Positions 1 to 8,610 are shown, numbered from the stretch's first letter. The stretch: 48,409 nucleotides of DNA from Lachnospiraceae bacterium (GCA_017438305.1 JAFRVX010000034.1:1-48409); one strand, 5' to 3'. Numbers and translations are program-made. The notes: generated by a model not told the origin, from the sequence alone.

Positions 1-663
1 ATCGCCCAGTCGGAAGCCTATCTGGGTCATAAATGGTGCAATTACTGGTTCCATGTGAATCATTTGAATGACAGAAGCGGGAAGATGTCCAAATCCAAGG
101 GCAATATCCTGACGGTATCCGTCCTTCAGGAGAACGGCTACGATCCGCTGTCCTATCGGTTCTTCTGCCTGAATTCCCATTACCGCAAGCCACTGGAGTT
201 TTCCTACGAGGCGCTGGACAATGCCCAGGGCGCGTACCTGAAGCTGAAAAAACGCTGCCAGGATATCGTGAAGAATGCCGAAGGAAAGGCCATCGACGAA
301 GCCTGCTTCAAAAAGTTCGACGAAGCCTTTGCCGATGCCCTCGGCAGCGACCTGAACACTTCCTCCGCTCTGACGGTTTTATATGACGTCCTGAAGGCGG
401 ATACGGATGCGGATACCAGGAAGGCCCTGATCGACCGCTTCGATACGGTCCTGGGGCTGGATCTTCTGAAAGCGGAAGCGCCGGAAGAGAAGAAGGGCGT
501 GGACGCGGAACTGGAGCAGTACATCCTGTCTCAGATCGAGCTCCGCAAAGCCGCCAAGAAGGAAAAGAACTTCGCGGAGGCCGACCGGATCCGGAACGAG
601 CTTCTGGAGAAGGGCGTCGTGCTTAAAGACACCAGAGAGGGCACCCTGTGGGAAATTCAGTAA
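1..663 (+). CDS. cysS: Cysteine--tRNA ligase, C-terminal part (partial at window edge)
   Basis: This is the 3' end of cytoplasmic cysteinyl-tRNA synthetase, which charges tRNA-Cys with cysteine using ATP. The frame is open from base 1, so the true start lies upstream; 220 residues are visible of a family usually about 460 long. The class I signature KMSKS lies at visible residues 28-32, preceded by a stretch typical of the enzyme (IAQSEAYLGHKWCNYW). The rest is the helical anticodon-binding region and a C-terminal domain ending in LWEIQ. The last 16 bases overlap the next gene, mrnC, the usual clostridial arrangement cysS-mrnC-rlmB. Nothing looks broken; it is partial only because of the window boundary. 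Confidence 0.97.
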   Translation: MAQSEAYLGHKWCNYWFHVNHLNDRSGKMSKSKGNILTVSVLQENGYDPLSYRFFCLNSHYRKPLEFSYEALDNAQGAYLKLKKRCQDIVKNAEGKAIDEACFKKFDEAFADALGSDLNTSSALTVLYDVLKADTDADTRKALIDRFDTVLGLDLLKAEAPEEKKGVDAELEQYILSQIELRKAAKKEKNFAEADRIRNELLEKGVVLKDTREGTLWEIQ

Positions 664-1043
664 ATCCGTCGCTTTATTCCCCGCTGGACCTGGCTTATAT
701 CGGGGACACGGTCTATGAAGTCATGAACCGGACAGAGGCCCTGCTCAAAGGGAACCGGCCGGTAAAAAAACTCCATCGGGAATGCTCTTCAAGGGCCAAC
801 GCCGCCTACCAGGCAGAGATGATGCGGCTTCTGGAAAAGGAACTTACCGATGAGGAGGCCGCTGTTTTCAGACGGGCCAGGAATGCGGAGGTCTATACGA
901 AGGCCAAAAACTATTCCCTGGCGGATTATCATATGGCCACCGCTCTGGAAGCGGTGCTGGGGTATCTGTACCTGTCGGGCGAATTTGACCGCCTGACAGC
1001 GCTTGTCAGAACAGGATGGGAACGCGTTGGAAACGATCGATAA
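648..1043 (+). CDS. mrnC: Mini-ribonuclease III
   Basis: MrnC is a small RNase III-type endonuclease that matures 23S rRNA in Firmicutes; it has the catalytic domain but no double-stranded-RNA-binding domain. The 131-residue length fits the family. The conserved LAYIGDTVYE block carries the likely catalytic Asp20, and the second acidic patch is in ATALEAVLGYLY near residues 97-108. The start is GTG, preceded by AGAGAGG, inside the end of cysS. The gene overlaps the start region of rlmB, which also acts on 23S rRNA, so the two are probably co-translated. Confidence 0.95.
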   Translation: MGNSVNPSLYSPLDLAYIGDTVYEVMNRTEALLKGNRPVKKLHRECSSRANAAYQAEMMRLLEKELTDEEAAVFRRARNAEVYTKAKNYSLADYHMATALEAVLGYLYLSGEFDRLTALVRTGWERVGNDR

Positions 1044-1770
1044 TCTGATCCTTTACGGCAGAAATGCCTGCCTGGAGGCTTTGAAAGCCGGCAGGTCTGC
1101 GGAAAAAATATATATCCAGGAGGACCTGAATTCCGGGTCCATGAAGGCCATCCTTTCGGAAGCCCGGAAGGCAGGCCTCCGCCCGGAAAGCGTGAAAAAG
1201 GAATTCCTGGACAGGCTCTGCGGGGATAAGCACCATCAGGGAACCGCCCTGAAGCTTTCGGCCTTTTCCTACAGCAGTCTGGAGGACTGCTTCAAAAAGG
1301 CGGAGGAAAGGCAGGAGGATATCTTCCTGTTCCTGCTGGACGGCATTGAAGATCCCCACAATCTGGGAGCCATTATCCGGACCGCCAACCTGTGCGGGGC
1401 CCACGGCGTCATCATTCCGAAGGACCGCTCCGCCGGGCTTACGGCGACAGTGGCGAAGACCTCCGCCGGCGCGCTGATGTATACGCCGGTGGTAAAGGTC
1501 GTCAATCTGGCCAGGACCATCGATGAACTGAAGAAACGGGGCGTCTGGTTCGTGTCGGCGGACATGGACGGCACCCGGATGTACGATCTGAACCTGAAAG
1601 GGCCCATCGGCCTGGTGATCGGTTCGGAAGGAGAAGGCGTTTCGCGGCTGGTCCGGGAAAAATGCGACATGACGGCTTCCATCCCCATGAAGGGAGATAT
1701 CGACTCATTGAATGCCTCTGTGGCAGCGGGAGTACTTGCTTATGAAATCACAAGACAGCGGCTCGGCTGA
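1027..1770 (+). CDS. rlmB: 23S rRNA 2'-O-methyltransferase of the SpoU/TrmH family (RlmB type)
   Basis: This cytoplasmic enzyme methylates a ribose 2'-OH of 23S rRNA using S-adenosylmethionine. An N-terminal L30e-like substrate-binding domain starts at LILYGRNACLEAL. The SpoU trefoil-knot motifs follow: motif 1 LLDGIEDPHNLGAIIRTA, motif 2 GLVIGSEGEGVSRLV, motif 3 IPMKGDIDSLNASVAAGV. I chose the TTG at 1027 (247 residues), because AGGATGGG lies 6 bases upstream; an in-frame TTG at 1003 gives 255 residues but has no good ribosome binding site. The choice is not certain. It overlaps mrnC by 17 bases. A second SpoU-type gene is present at 37419. Confidence 0.93.
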   Translation: METIDNLILYGRNACLEALKAGRSAEKIYIQEDLNSGSMKAILSEARKAGLRPESVKKEFLDRLCGDKHHQGTALKLSAFSYSSLEDCFKKAEERQEDIFLFLLDGIEDPHNLGAIIRTANLCGAHGVIIPKDRSAGLTATVAKTSAGALMYTPVVKVVNLARTIDELKKRGVWFVSADMDGTRMYDLNLKGPIGLVIGSEGEGVSRLVREKCDMTASIPMKGDIDSLNASVAAGVLAYEITRQRLG

Positions 1771-2551
1771 AAAAAAGATCAGCGAACGTTTAAAAGAGAC
1801 CAAAACCGGAAAGATGATCGTGGAAAACCTGGAGCCTCTGGATCCGGAGCAGAAGGTGGTGCGGGACAGCAAGGGAGATATCTTTACGATCCCCAACCTG
1901 CTGACCATGGCCAGGATTGCGCTGGTGCCGGTCTTCGTCTATTTCTATGTGGCCAACGGCGACTATATGCTGACGGCCTTTCTGATCCTGCTTTCCGGCG
2001 CTACGGACATCGCCGACGGTTATATCGCCCGGCATTTCCATATGACCTCGGACGTGGGAAAGGCCCTGGACCCCATAGCGGACAAGCTGACCCAGTTTGC
2101 CATCATGCTGTGTCTGGTGCACCGTTTCCCCCATATGATCTACCCCATCGTGCTGATCGTCATCAAGGAGATCACTTCCGGCATCCTGGGGCTGGTGACC
2201 ATCAAGAAGACCGGCCAGGTGGAAGGCGCCGTGTGGCACGGAAAGCTGGCTACGGTGCTGATCTATGCCACCATGCTGACCCATATCTTATGGGTCAATA
2301 TCCCCGCCGCGGCATCCGATGCAATGATCCTGACCTGCTGCGGCATGATGCTGGTGTCCTTCGCCCTTTATTCCGCCCGTTATTTCGTGATGCTGAAGAA
2401 GGGCAGCGGAAATGCGGAAGCAGCTGGAGACAACAAGGCTGCGGAAGCCGCTGCCGGGACGGCGCCTGACGGAAGTACCGAAGCCGCTGCTGCGGGAGAA
2501 GAGACAGGAACAGCCGGAGACATCAAAACGTCCGAGGACCCGGAAGACTGA
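1742..2551 (+). CDS. pgsA: CDP-diacylglycerol--glycerol-3-phosphate 3-phosphatidyltransferase
   Basis: PgsA makes phosphatidylglycerol phosphate, the committed step to phosphatidylglycerol, in the inner membrane. The CDP-alcohol phosphotransferase signature D-G-x2-A-R-x8-G-x3-D-x3-D is complete: DGYIAR, then G and the two Asp in GKALDPIAD. Several hydrophobic segments follow. The ATG at 1742 has GGGAG about 8 bases upstream and overlaps rlmB by 29 bases; a frame extension upstream to 1712 is less likely. Two odd points: about 40 hydrophilic residues precede the first membrane segment, and the last ~50 residues are a low-complexity Ala/Glu/Gly tail that the family does not need. Confidence 0.93.
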   Translation: MKSQDSGSAEKKISERLKETKTGKMIVENLEPLDPEQKVVRDSKGDIFTIPNLLTMARIALVPVFVYFYVANGDYMLTAFLILLSGATDIADGYIARHFHMTSDVGKALDPIADKLTQFAIMLCLVHRFPHMIYPIVLIVIKEITSGILGLVTIKKTGQVEGAVWHGKLATVLIYATMLTHILWVNIPAAASDAMILTCCGMMLVSFALYSARYFVMLKKGSGNAEAAGDNKAAEAAAGTAPDGSTEAAAAGEETGTAGDIKTSEDPED

Positions 2552-2772
2552 TCCCGAAGAGATATTCCGAAAAAACCACGGAATAAAAACGGAATTGACA
2601 GGTAAATATGCCCGGTTCTGAACGGCACGCCTGAGAGCAGCGCACTTCAGAACAGTACAGATAAAAGCCCGGAGATCCTGAAAGCTTCTCCGGCAGAAAG
2701 CCGCCGGAACCGGCCGGAAGCGGCCGGAAGCCCGGGGCTTAAAAAGAAATCTATATCAGGAAGAGGAACCCT
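2552..2772 (+). other. Gap pgsA-topA with GC-rich short palindromes
   Basis: This 221-base gap has no convincing gene. It holds a hairpin CCGGCCG-GAAG-CGGCCGG at 2710-2727 and directly after it AAGCC-CGG-GGCTT at 2728-2740, followed by an A-rich run. As neither is followed by T residues on the plus strand, they are not good terminators. A TTGACA-like box near 2594 has no fitting -10 box. topA has the site GGAAGAGGA upstream of its ATG. Confidence 0.5.
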
Positions 2773-4728
2773 ATGCCCGAAAAGCTCATTATCGTGGAGT
2801 CTCCCGCCAAGGTTCATACCATAAAGAAATTTTTAGGAAGCGGTTATGAAGTCATCGCTTCCCAGGGTCATATCCGGGATCTGCCGAAGAGCACCCTGGG
2901 CGTCGATATCGAGAATGATTTCGAACCCCGTTATATCACCATCCGCGGCAAGGCGGAGATCATGACCGCCCTGCGGAAAGCCGTCAAAAAGGCGGACGTC
3001 ATCTATCTGGCCACCGACCCGGACCGGGAAGGAGAAGCCATTTCCTGGCATCTTACCGAAGGCCTGGACATGAAGGACAAGAAGGTGCTCCGGATCACCT
3101 TTAATGAAATCACCAAAAATGCGGTGAAGGAAGCCCTGAAGCATCCGTCCGCCATCAATGAGGATCTGGTGAATGCCCAGCAGGCCCGGCGCGTACTGGA
3201 CCGGGTTGTAGGCTATGAACTGAGTCCGGTCCTCTGGAAAAAGGTCAAGGGAAAGCTTTCCGCAGGCCGGGTGCAGTCAGCGGTGCTTCATATGGTCGCG
3301 GAGCGCGAAAAGGAGATCGCGGACTTTATCCCGAAGGAATACTGGTCCTTAAAGGCCATCCTCTCAAAGGATGCTTTTACCGTTTCCGCGGATTATTACG
3401 GAGAAAACAATAAAAGAACGGAGCTTGACTCCGAAGAAGCGGTCCTGAAGGTCGAAGCGGACGTTAAAGACGGCATCTTCCTGCTGGAAGAACTTAAAAA
3501 GGCCGAGAAATTCCGTCAGGCGCCGCTGCCTTTTACCACCTCGACTCTTCAGCAGGACGCGGCCAACCGGCTGAATTTTACTACATCGAAGACCATGCGG
3601 CTGGCCCAGGAACTTTATGAAGGCGTCCGGATCGCCGGCCGGGGGACCCTGGGCCTGATCACCTACTTAAGAACGGATTCTACCCGGATCTCCGATGAAG
3701 CGGATGCCGCCTGCAAGGCCTTTATCGCCGCGGAATACGGCCAGGCCTTTGTAGGATCCGGCAGGCTGGGAAAGGCCCAGCACCAGCAGGACGCCCATGA
3801 AGCCATCCGGCCGACGGACATCAATCTGACGCCGGACAAGGTGAAAAACGATCTTTCCCGGGACCTGTTCCGGCTGTACCAGCTGATCTGGAAGCGCTTT
3901 ACGGCTTCGCGGATGAAGCCGGCGGTCTTTGATACCCTGAACGCCCGGTTCAGCTGCGGGACCCATACCTTTACGTCATCCGCCTCCCATCTGAAGTTTG
4001 CCGGTTACCTGACGGTCTACGATACGGATGAAGAGAAGACTTCCGGAGACAAAAAACTGGACCGGCTTTCGGAAAAGGATGAACTGAAGCTTAAGAAGAC
4101 GGAAAAGGAACAGCATTTTACCAGTCCGCCGCCTCATTACACGGAAGCCTCCCTGGTCCGGGCCATGGAAGAAAACGGCCTGGGACGGCCCTCTACCTAT
4201 GCGCCGACCATTTCCAATATCCTGGGGCGCCATTACATCACCAAGGAAGGCCGGCTGATCTATACGACGGAGCTGGGCGAGGTGGTGAACCATCTGCTGG
4301 AGACCTCTTTCCCGGATATCGTGGACATCGGCTTTACCGCGGATATGGAAAAGCAGCTGGACGACGTGGCAGAGGGAAGGGAAGACTGGCACCAGGTCAT
4401 GCGGGATTTCTACCCGAACTTCGACAGCGAAGTGAAAAAGGCGGAAGCCGAACTGGAGAAGGTGGAAGTGCGGGATGAGGTCTCGGACGTGGTCTGCGAC
4501 AAATGCGGCCGCATGATGGTCATCAAGTTCGGCCCTCACGGCAAATTCCTGGCCTGTCCGGGCTTTCCCGAGTGCCGGAATACAAAACCCTTTGTGGAGA
4601 AAGCCGGCGTGAAATGCCCCAAATGCGGCTCGGAGATCCTGATCCTGAGGACCAAGAAAGGCCGCCGGTTCTACGGCTGCGAGAATAAGGACTGCGACTA
4701 TATGTCCTGGTCCAGGCCCAAGAATTAA
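2773..4728 (+). CDS. topA: DNA topoisomerase I
   Basis: TopA relaxes negative supercoils by single-strand cleavage through a 5'-phosphotyrosine. The Toprim domain starts at the N-terminus with Glu9 in IVESPAK and the acidic triad in DPDREGE (Asp82, Asp84, Glu86). The active-site tyrosine is Tyr298 in LITYLRTDSTR. After the cleavage/rejoining domains come two C4 zinc modules, CDKCG...CPGFPEC from residue 575 and CPKCG...CENKDC from residue 615. At 651 residues it is slightly shorter than Bacillus TopA because only two zinc modules are present. Start ATG at 2773. No dprA or codY neighbour is seen, though both commonly sit beside topA in Firmicutes. Confidence 0.97.
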   Translation: MPEKLIIVESPAKVHTIKKFLGSGYEVIASQGHIRDLPKSTLGVDIENDFEPRYITIRGKAEIMTALRKAVKKADVIYLATDPDREGEAISWHLTEGLDMKDKKVLRITFNEITKNAVKEALKHPSAINEDLVNAQQARRVLDRVVGYELSPVLWKKVKGKLSAGRVQSAVLHMVAEREKEIADFIPKEYWSLKAILSKDAFTVSADYYGENNKRTELDSEEAVLKVEADVKDGIFLLEELKKAEKFRQAPLPFTTSTLQQDAANRLNFTTSKTMRLAQELYEGVRIAGRGTLGLITYLRTDSTRISDEADAACKAFIAAEYGQAFVGSGRLGKAQHQQDAHEAIRPTDINLTPDKVKNDLSRDLFRLYQLIWKRFTASRMKPAVFDTLNARFSCGTHTFTSSASHLKFAGYLTVYDTDEEKTSGDKKLDRLSEKDELKLKKTEKEQHFTSPPPHYTEASLVRAMEENGLGRPSTYAPTISNILGRHYITKEGRLIYTTELGEVVNHLLETSFPDIVDIGFTADMEKQLDDVAEGREDWHQVMRDFYPNFDSEVKKAEAELEKVEVRDEVSDVVCDKCGRMMVIKFGPHGKFLACPGFPECRNTKPFVEKAGVKCPKCGSEILILRTKKGRRFYGCENKDCDYMSWSRPKN

Positions 4729-4753
4729 ATGAAAGCAGCGGGACAGCCCCTGC

Positions 4754-4890
4754 GTTCCGAAAAAGGACCCGGACGGGCGGACCGCCGGGACATAAGTTCC
4801 GGCCAACTAAAGAATAGTTCCGGAAGAGTGTAAAGAAAAGCTCCGAAAAGAGAAGTTCCGAAAAGAAAAGTTCCGGAAAACTGTAAAGAA
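4754..4890 (+). repeat. Imperfect short repeats built on GTTCCG(G/A)AA
   Basis: Between topA and the ylxM promoter the motif GTTCCG followed by A-rich sequence recurs (near 4754, 4795, 4816, 4854 and 4869). Two copies extend to a longer match: AGTTCCGGAAGAGTGTAAAG at 4816-4835 and AGTTCCGGAAAACTGTAAAG at 4869-4888. They end just before the -35 box at 4898. They could be binding sites or slippage products; the sequence alone does not decide. Confidence 0.55.
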
Positions 4891-4897
4891 AAAAGAC

Positions 4898-4926
4898 TTG
4901 ACAGATAACGCGCCTTGCTGTATGAT
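4898..4926 (+). promoter_or_regulatory. Sigma-A promoter of ylxM-ffh operon
   Basis: TTGACA at 4898-4903 and TATGAT at 4921-4926 are separated by exactly 17 bases, a near-consensus vegetative promoter. It lies 74 bases upstream of ylxM and should drive the translation/secretion run. The spacer, -10 box and start region lie inside an 11-bp inverted repeat (see the next entry). Confidence 0.85.
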
Positions 4927-4943
4927 ACACAAGGCGCGTTTTT
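4907..4943 (+). terminator. Terminator-like hairpin overlapping the ylxM promoter
   Basis: AACGCGCCTTG at 4907-4917 pairs perfectly with CAAGGCGCGTT at 4930-4940 over a 12-base loop and runs into five T residues (4939-4943). In RNA coming from topA this would be a plausible intrinsic terminator. As DNA, the dyad is centred on the -10 box of the downstream promoter and could be an operator. The two roles are not exclusive. Confidence 0.6.
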
Positions 4944-4999
4944 GTGACCCGCAATGAGGAATAAGCGGATCACGGCCTCTTCCTTAAGGAGGGCAGCCT

Positions 5000-5317
5000 A
5001 TGGAAAAGATCGTGGAAAAGACCCTGCTGTTTGATTTTTACGGCGAACTTCTTACCGCGCATCAGCAGGAGATATATGAAAGCGTCGTCTTCAACGACAT
5101 GAGCCTGTCGGAAGCCGCGGAGGAATACGGCATCTCCCGCCAGGGAGTGCACGATCTGATCCGGCGGTGCGACAGAAGCCTGCAGGAATACGAAAATAAG
5201 CTTCATATGATCGAACGGTTTGAAAAGATCAGGAAAAAGCTGGTGGCTTTCAGACCCCAGGCAGATGAAAAAACACAGGCGTTTATTGACGAGATAACAG
5301 AGGATTTGGAAAGCTAA
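5000..5317 (+). CDS. ylxM: YlxM family putative DNA-binding protein
   Basis: YlxM (UPF0122) is a small helix-turn-helix protein encoded just before ffh in Firmicutes and associated with the signal recognition particle pathway; its exact role is unclear. The 105 residues contain a sigma-70 region 4-like HTH near residues 35-60 (SLSEAAEEYGISRQGVHDLI) and a helical C-terminus. A strong AAGGAGGG at 4986-4993 lies 6 bases before the ATG. The stop codon overlaps the ATG of ffh by one base (TAATG), so the two proteins are translationally coupled. Confidence 0.93.
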   Translation: MEKIVEKTLLFDFYGELLTAHQQEIYESVVFNDMSLSEAAEEYGISRQGVHDLIRRCDRSLQEYENKLHMIERFEKIRKKLVAFRPQADEKTQAFIDEITEDLES

Positions 5318-6684
5318 TGGCATTTGAAAGTCTTCAGGACAGATTTCAGCGAATATTCAAGGACTTAACCGGCAAGGGACGGCTGTCCCAGGATGACGTC
5401 AAGTCCGCCATGCGGGAAGTCCGCATGGCCCTCCTGGAAGCGGACGTCAACTTCAAGGTGGTCAAGAGCTTCGTGGCGAAGGTCCAGGAACGGGCTGTCG
5501 GCGAAGATATCATGAACGGCCTGAATCCCGGCCAGATGGTCATCAAGATCGTCAATGAAGAGCTGGTGGAGCTCATGGGCGGAGAAGTGCAGGAACTTCC
5601 CTTAAAGACGTCCAATGAACTTACCGTCATCATGCTGTGCGGCCTTCAGGGCGCCGGCAAGACCACGATGGCGGCAAAACTGGCTGCCCGGCTGAAATCC
5701 ATGGGCCGGCACGTGCTTCTGGCAGCGCTGGACATCTACCGTCCCGCGGCCATTAAGCAGCTGGAGATCAATGGCGAAAAAGCCGGTGTGGAAGTCTTCT
5801 CCATGGGAGACAACAACAGCCCGGTGGATATCGCGAAGGCAGCGGTCTCCCACGCCAGGAACAATCATCAGAACATCCTGATCCTGGATACGGCTGGCCG
5901 TCTCCATGTGGATGACGATATGATGGAAGAGCTGCAGGCCATCAAGGCCAATGTGGACGTGGACCAGACGCTCCTTACCATCGACGCCATGACCGGCCAG
6001 GACGCGGTAAATGTTGCTTCGGCCTTCAACGATTCCGTAGGCATTGACGGCGTTATCCTGACGAAGCTGGACGGCGATACCCGCGGCGGCGCGGCGCTTT
6101 CCGTCCGCCAGGTCACCGGAAAGCCCATCCTCTTCTCCGGCACCGGTGAAAAGCTCACCGACCTGGAGCCTTTCTATCCGGAGCGTATGGCTTCCCGGAT
6201 CTTAGGCATGGGCGATATCCTGACCCTCATTGAAAAGGCGGAAGCCGAGATCAGCGAGGAAGACGCCAGAGCCCTGGAAAAGAAGATCAAAAAGGGCGAC
6301 TTCGATTATGAGGATTATCTGGTGCAGATGCAGCAGATGCAGAACATGGGCGGCTTAAGCGCCATCCTGAACATGCTCCCCGGCCTCGGCGGCATGGGCG
6401 GCATGGGGAATCTGGGAAAGCTTAAGGACCAGCTGGACACGGAAGAAACGGACAAGGCCATGAAGAAGGTCGAAGCCATGATCATGTCCATGACGCCTTA
6501 CGAGAGAACACATCCCGATGCCATCACCATCCAGCGGAAGATCCGGATCGCCAAGGGCGCCGGGCTGGATATCCAGGAAGTGCATCGGATCGTGAAGCAG
6601 TTCGAGCAGTCCCGCAAGATGATGAAGCAGATGGGCGGCATGATGAAAAAGGGAGGCCGCGGAAGATTCAAGCTTCCTTTTTAA
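5317..6684 (+). CDS. ffh: Signal recognition particle protein Ffh
   Basis: Ffh is the SRP54 GTPase that binds signal peptides and 4.5S/scRNA and delivers ribosomes to FtsY at the membrane. The helical N domain is followed by the G domain with GLQGAGKTT at residues 109-117, DTAGR and TKLDGD. The C-terminal M domain is methionine-rich (MQQMQNMGG, MMKQMGGMMKK). At 455 residues the length is normal. It is coupled to ylxM by a one-base overlap. The scRNA gene is not in this window. Confidence 0.97.
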   Translation: MAFESLQDRFQRIFKDLTGKGRLSQDDVKSAMREVRMALLEADVNFKVVKSFVAKVQERAVGEDIMNGLNPGQMVIKIVNEELVELMGGEVQELPLKTSNELTVIMLCGLQGAGKTTMAAKLAARLKSMGRHVLLAALDIYRPAAIKQLEINGEKAGVEVFSMGDNNSPVDIAKAAVSHARNNHQNILILDTAGRLHVDDDMMEELQAIKANVDVDQTLLTIDAMTGQDAVNVASAFNDSVGIDGVILTKLDGDTRGGAALSVRQVTGKPILFSGTGEKLTDLEPFYPERMASRILGMGDILTLIEKAEAEISEEDARALEKKIKKGDFDYEDYLVQMQQMQNMGGLSAILNMLPGLGGMGGMGNLGKLKDQLDTEETDKAMKKVEAMIMSMTPYERTHPDAITIQRKIRIAKGAGLDIQEVHRIVKQFEQSRKMMKQMGGMMKKGGRGRFKLPF

Positions 6685-6755
6685 ATAATTTGATGGCAAG
6701 CGGTTCATTCCGTTAACCTATATAAACATTTTCCAGAAGGAGAGAAAGAACAGAA

Positions 6756-7001
6756 ATGGCAGTTAAGTTAAGATTAAAGAGAATGGGCAAAAAGAAATCA
6801 CCTTTCTACCGCGTGATCGTAGCGGACGCCAGATCACCCCGTGACGGCAGATTCATCGAAGAGATCGGTATCTACGATCCCAACCAGGAGCCCTCTTTAG
6901 TTAAGATCGACGAGGAAGCCGCTAAAAAGTGGTTAGCCAACGGCGCACAGCCTACCGAAACGGTTGCAAGACTCCTTAAAGCAGCAGGAATCGAGAAATA
7001 A
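6756..7001 (+). CDS. rpsP: 30S ribosomal protein bS16
   Basis: bS16 is a primary-binding protein of the 30S subunit. The 81 residues show the family opening ([19 protein letters not shown]) and the internal DPNQEP block. AGAAGGAGAG precedes the ATG. The usual order ffh-rpsP-khpA-rimM-trmD is kept; the 71-base gap after ffh holds no clear promoter or terminator. Confidence 0.97.
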   Translation: MAVKLRLKRMGKKKSPFYRVIVADARSPRDGRFIEEIGIYDPNQEPSLVKIDEEAAKKWLANGAQPTETVARLLKAAGIEK

Positions 7002-7035
7002 GCTGTTTATCGAAGCCATACCAGGAGGTACTTGA

Positions 7036-7263
7036 GTGAAAGAATTAGTTGAAACGATCGCGAAAGCGCTCGTGGATGCACCGGACCAGGTCCAGGTGAC
7101 CCAGGAAGAGAATGACAAGGGCATCCTTGTCACCCTGCGGGTCGCCGAGGCCGATATCGGCAAGGTCATCGGAAAACAGGGACGCGTAGCCAACGCGATC
7201 CGTTCCGTCGTGAAGGCCGCCGGTATCAGAAAAGGTGTGCATGTTATAGTAGACATCGAATAA
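7036..7263 (+). CDS. khpA: KH-domain RNA-binding protein KhpA
   Basis: KhpA (YlqC) is a single-KH-domain RNA-binding protein; in several Firmicutes it works with KhpB (Jag/EloR) in control of cell elongation. The GxxG loop is visible in VIGKQGRVANAIR. Length 75 residues is normal. The start is GTG at 7036, with AGGAGG about 8 bases upstream; the TTG four bases earlier is out of frame and closes at once. Confidence 0.94.
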   Translation: MKELVETIAKALVDAPDQVQVTQEENDKGILVTLRVAEADIGKVIGKQGRVANAIRSVVKAAGIRKGVHVIVDIE

Positions 7264-7273
7264 GAAGGATTTC

Positions 7274-7298
7274 AGGGAACGGGCAGAGCCTGTTCCCT
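7274..7298 (+). terminator. Small hairpin between khpA and rimM (weak terminator or attenuator)
   Basis: AGGGAAC at 7274-7280 pairs with GTTCCCT at 7292-7298 across an 11-base loop. The following sequence (CATTTGGTTTTCC) has only a loose T-run, so full termination is doubtful. It may lower expression of rimM-trmD relative to rpsP-khpA. Confidence 0.35.
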
Positions 7299-7348
7299 CA
7301 TTTGGTTTTCCGGGGACGGCGTCATTATTTGAGGAAAGGCATTATCTG

Positions 7349-7864
7349 ATGAGAAAACTGGAGGAATACTTACGTATCGGGATCATCACGTCTCCCCACG
7401 GCGTCCATGGGGAAGTGAAGGTCTATCCCACGACGGACGACATGGACCGCTTCCTGGAAGTGGAAGACGTGATCGTGGAGTCGAAAAAGGGGCGGGAGCC
7501 CATGAAGATCGAAAATACCAAATATTTTAAGAACATGGCTATCCTGAAGCTTTCGGGCCTCTCCTCGATGAATGACGCAGAGAAGTACCGGAACGCCGAT
7601 ATCCTGATCCACAGAAGCCAGTCCGCCCCCCTGGAAGAAGGCCATTATTTTATCGTCGACCTGATCGGCCTGGAGGTCTATGAAAAGGACCGGCATGTGG
7701 GGACGGTGACGGATTTTTATCAGACAGGCGCCAACAATATCTATGTGGTCACGAAGACCGACGGGAAGGAACTGCTGCTTCCGGACATTCCGGAGTGCAT
7801 CCTGAAGGTGGATATCGAAAACGGCCGGCTGGAAGTCTATGTGATGCCGGGACTGGAGGACTGA
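7349..7864 (+). CDS. rimM: Ribosome maturation factor RimM
   Basis: RimM binds protein S19 and helps assemble the 30S head and process 16S rRNA. The N-terminal RimM domain begins IGIITSPHGVHGEVKV; the PRC-barrel follows from about residue 95 (YFIVDLIGLEVYE) and ends ILKVDIENGRLEVYV. At 171 residues the length is typical. GAGGAAAGG lies upstream of the ATG. The stop overlaps the ATG of trmD by one base (TGATG), indicating coupled translation. Confidence 0.96.
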   Translation: MRKLEEYLRIGIITSPHGVHGEVKVYPTTDDMDRFLEVEDVIVESKKGREPMKIENTKYFKNMAILKLSGLSSMNDAEKYRNADILIHRSQSAPLEEGHYFIVDLIGLEVYEKDRHVGTVTDFYQTGANNIYVVTKTDGKELLLPDIPECILKVDIENGRLEVYVMPGLED

Positions 7865-8610
7865 TGGATTTTTACGTCATGACGCTTTTTCCGGAACTGA
7901 TCGACTCCATCGCCGCCTCCAGCATCCTGGGAAGAGCCGTGAAAAAAGGCGTCATCTCCATAAAAGCGGTCAACATCCGGGACTATTCCGATGATGTGAA
8001 GCATCAGTCCGTGGATGATTACTGCTACGGCGGCGGAAAGGGCATGCTGATGAAGGCCCAGCCGGTCTATGACTGTTATCAGGCCGTCAGGAAGCTTTCC
8101 GGCGATAAAGCCCGGGTCGTCTATCTGACGCCCCAGGGCAGTGTTTTTACCCAGGAGAAGGCCCGGGAGCTTTCCGGGGAAGAAAACCTGATCCTGCTTT
8201 CGGGCCATTATGAGGGGATCGACGAGCGGGTGCTCGATGAGATCGTGACAGACAGGATCTCCATCGGGGATTATGTGCTTACGGGAGGTGAGCTTCCGGC
8301 CATGATCCTGATCGATGCCATAGCCCGTCTGGTGCCGGGCGTTCTTTCCGAAGGCTCCGCCGAGGTGGAGACCTTCCACGACGGTCTCCTGGAATATCCC
8401 CAGTATACCCGTCCCGAGGTGTGGATGGGAAAACAGGTGCCGGAGGTCCTGCTTTCCGGGCACCATCAGAAAGTGGAAGAATGGCAGCGGAGAAAGAGCA
8501 TCGAACGGACGCTGGAACATCGTCCGGATCTCTTGAAAAACGCTGTATTGAATAAAAAAGAGAAACAATACCTGGACACTCTTATCAGAGAGAAAAAGCA
8601 TGATAATTAA
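7864..8610 (+). CDS. trmD: tRNA (guanine-37-N1)-methyltransferase
   Basis: TrmD makes m1G37 in tRNAs, which prevents +1 frameshifting. The SPOUT knot is clear: LLSGHYEGIDERV and ISIGDYVLTGGELPA. The start MDFYVMTLFPEL at 7864 is the family start, with GGAGGA just upstream; an open frame back to 7795 is not used. 248 residues. In most Firmicutes rplS follows trmD; here it does not, and an unrecognised gene overlaps the trmD end by 11 bases. Confidence 0.96.
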   Translation: MDFYVMTLFPELIDSIAASSILGRAVKKGVISIKAVNIRDYSDDVKHQSVDDYCYGGGKGMLMKAQPVYDCYQAVRKLSGDKARVVYLTPQGSVFTQEKARELSGEENLILLSGHYEGIDERVLDEIVTDRISIGDYVLTGGELPAMILIDAIARLVPGVLSEGSAEVETFHDGLLEYPQYTRPEVWMGKQVPEVLLSGHHQKVEEWQRRKSIERTLEHRPDLLKNAVLNKKEKQYLDTLIREKKHDN

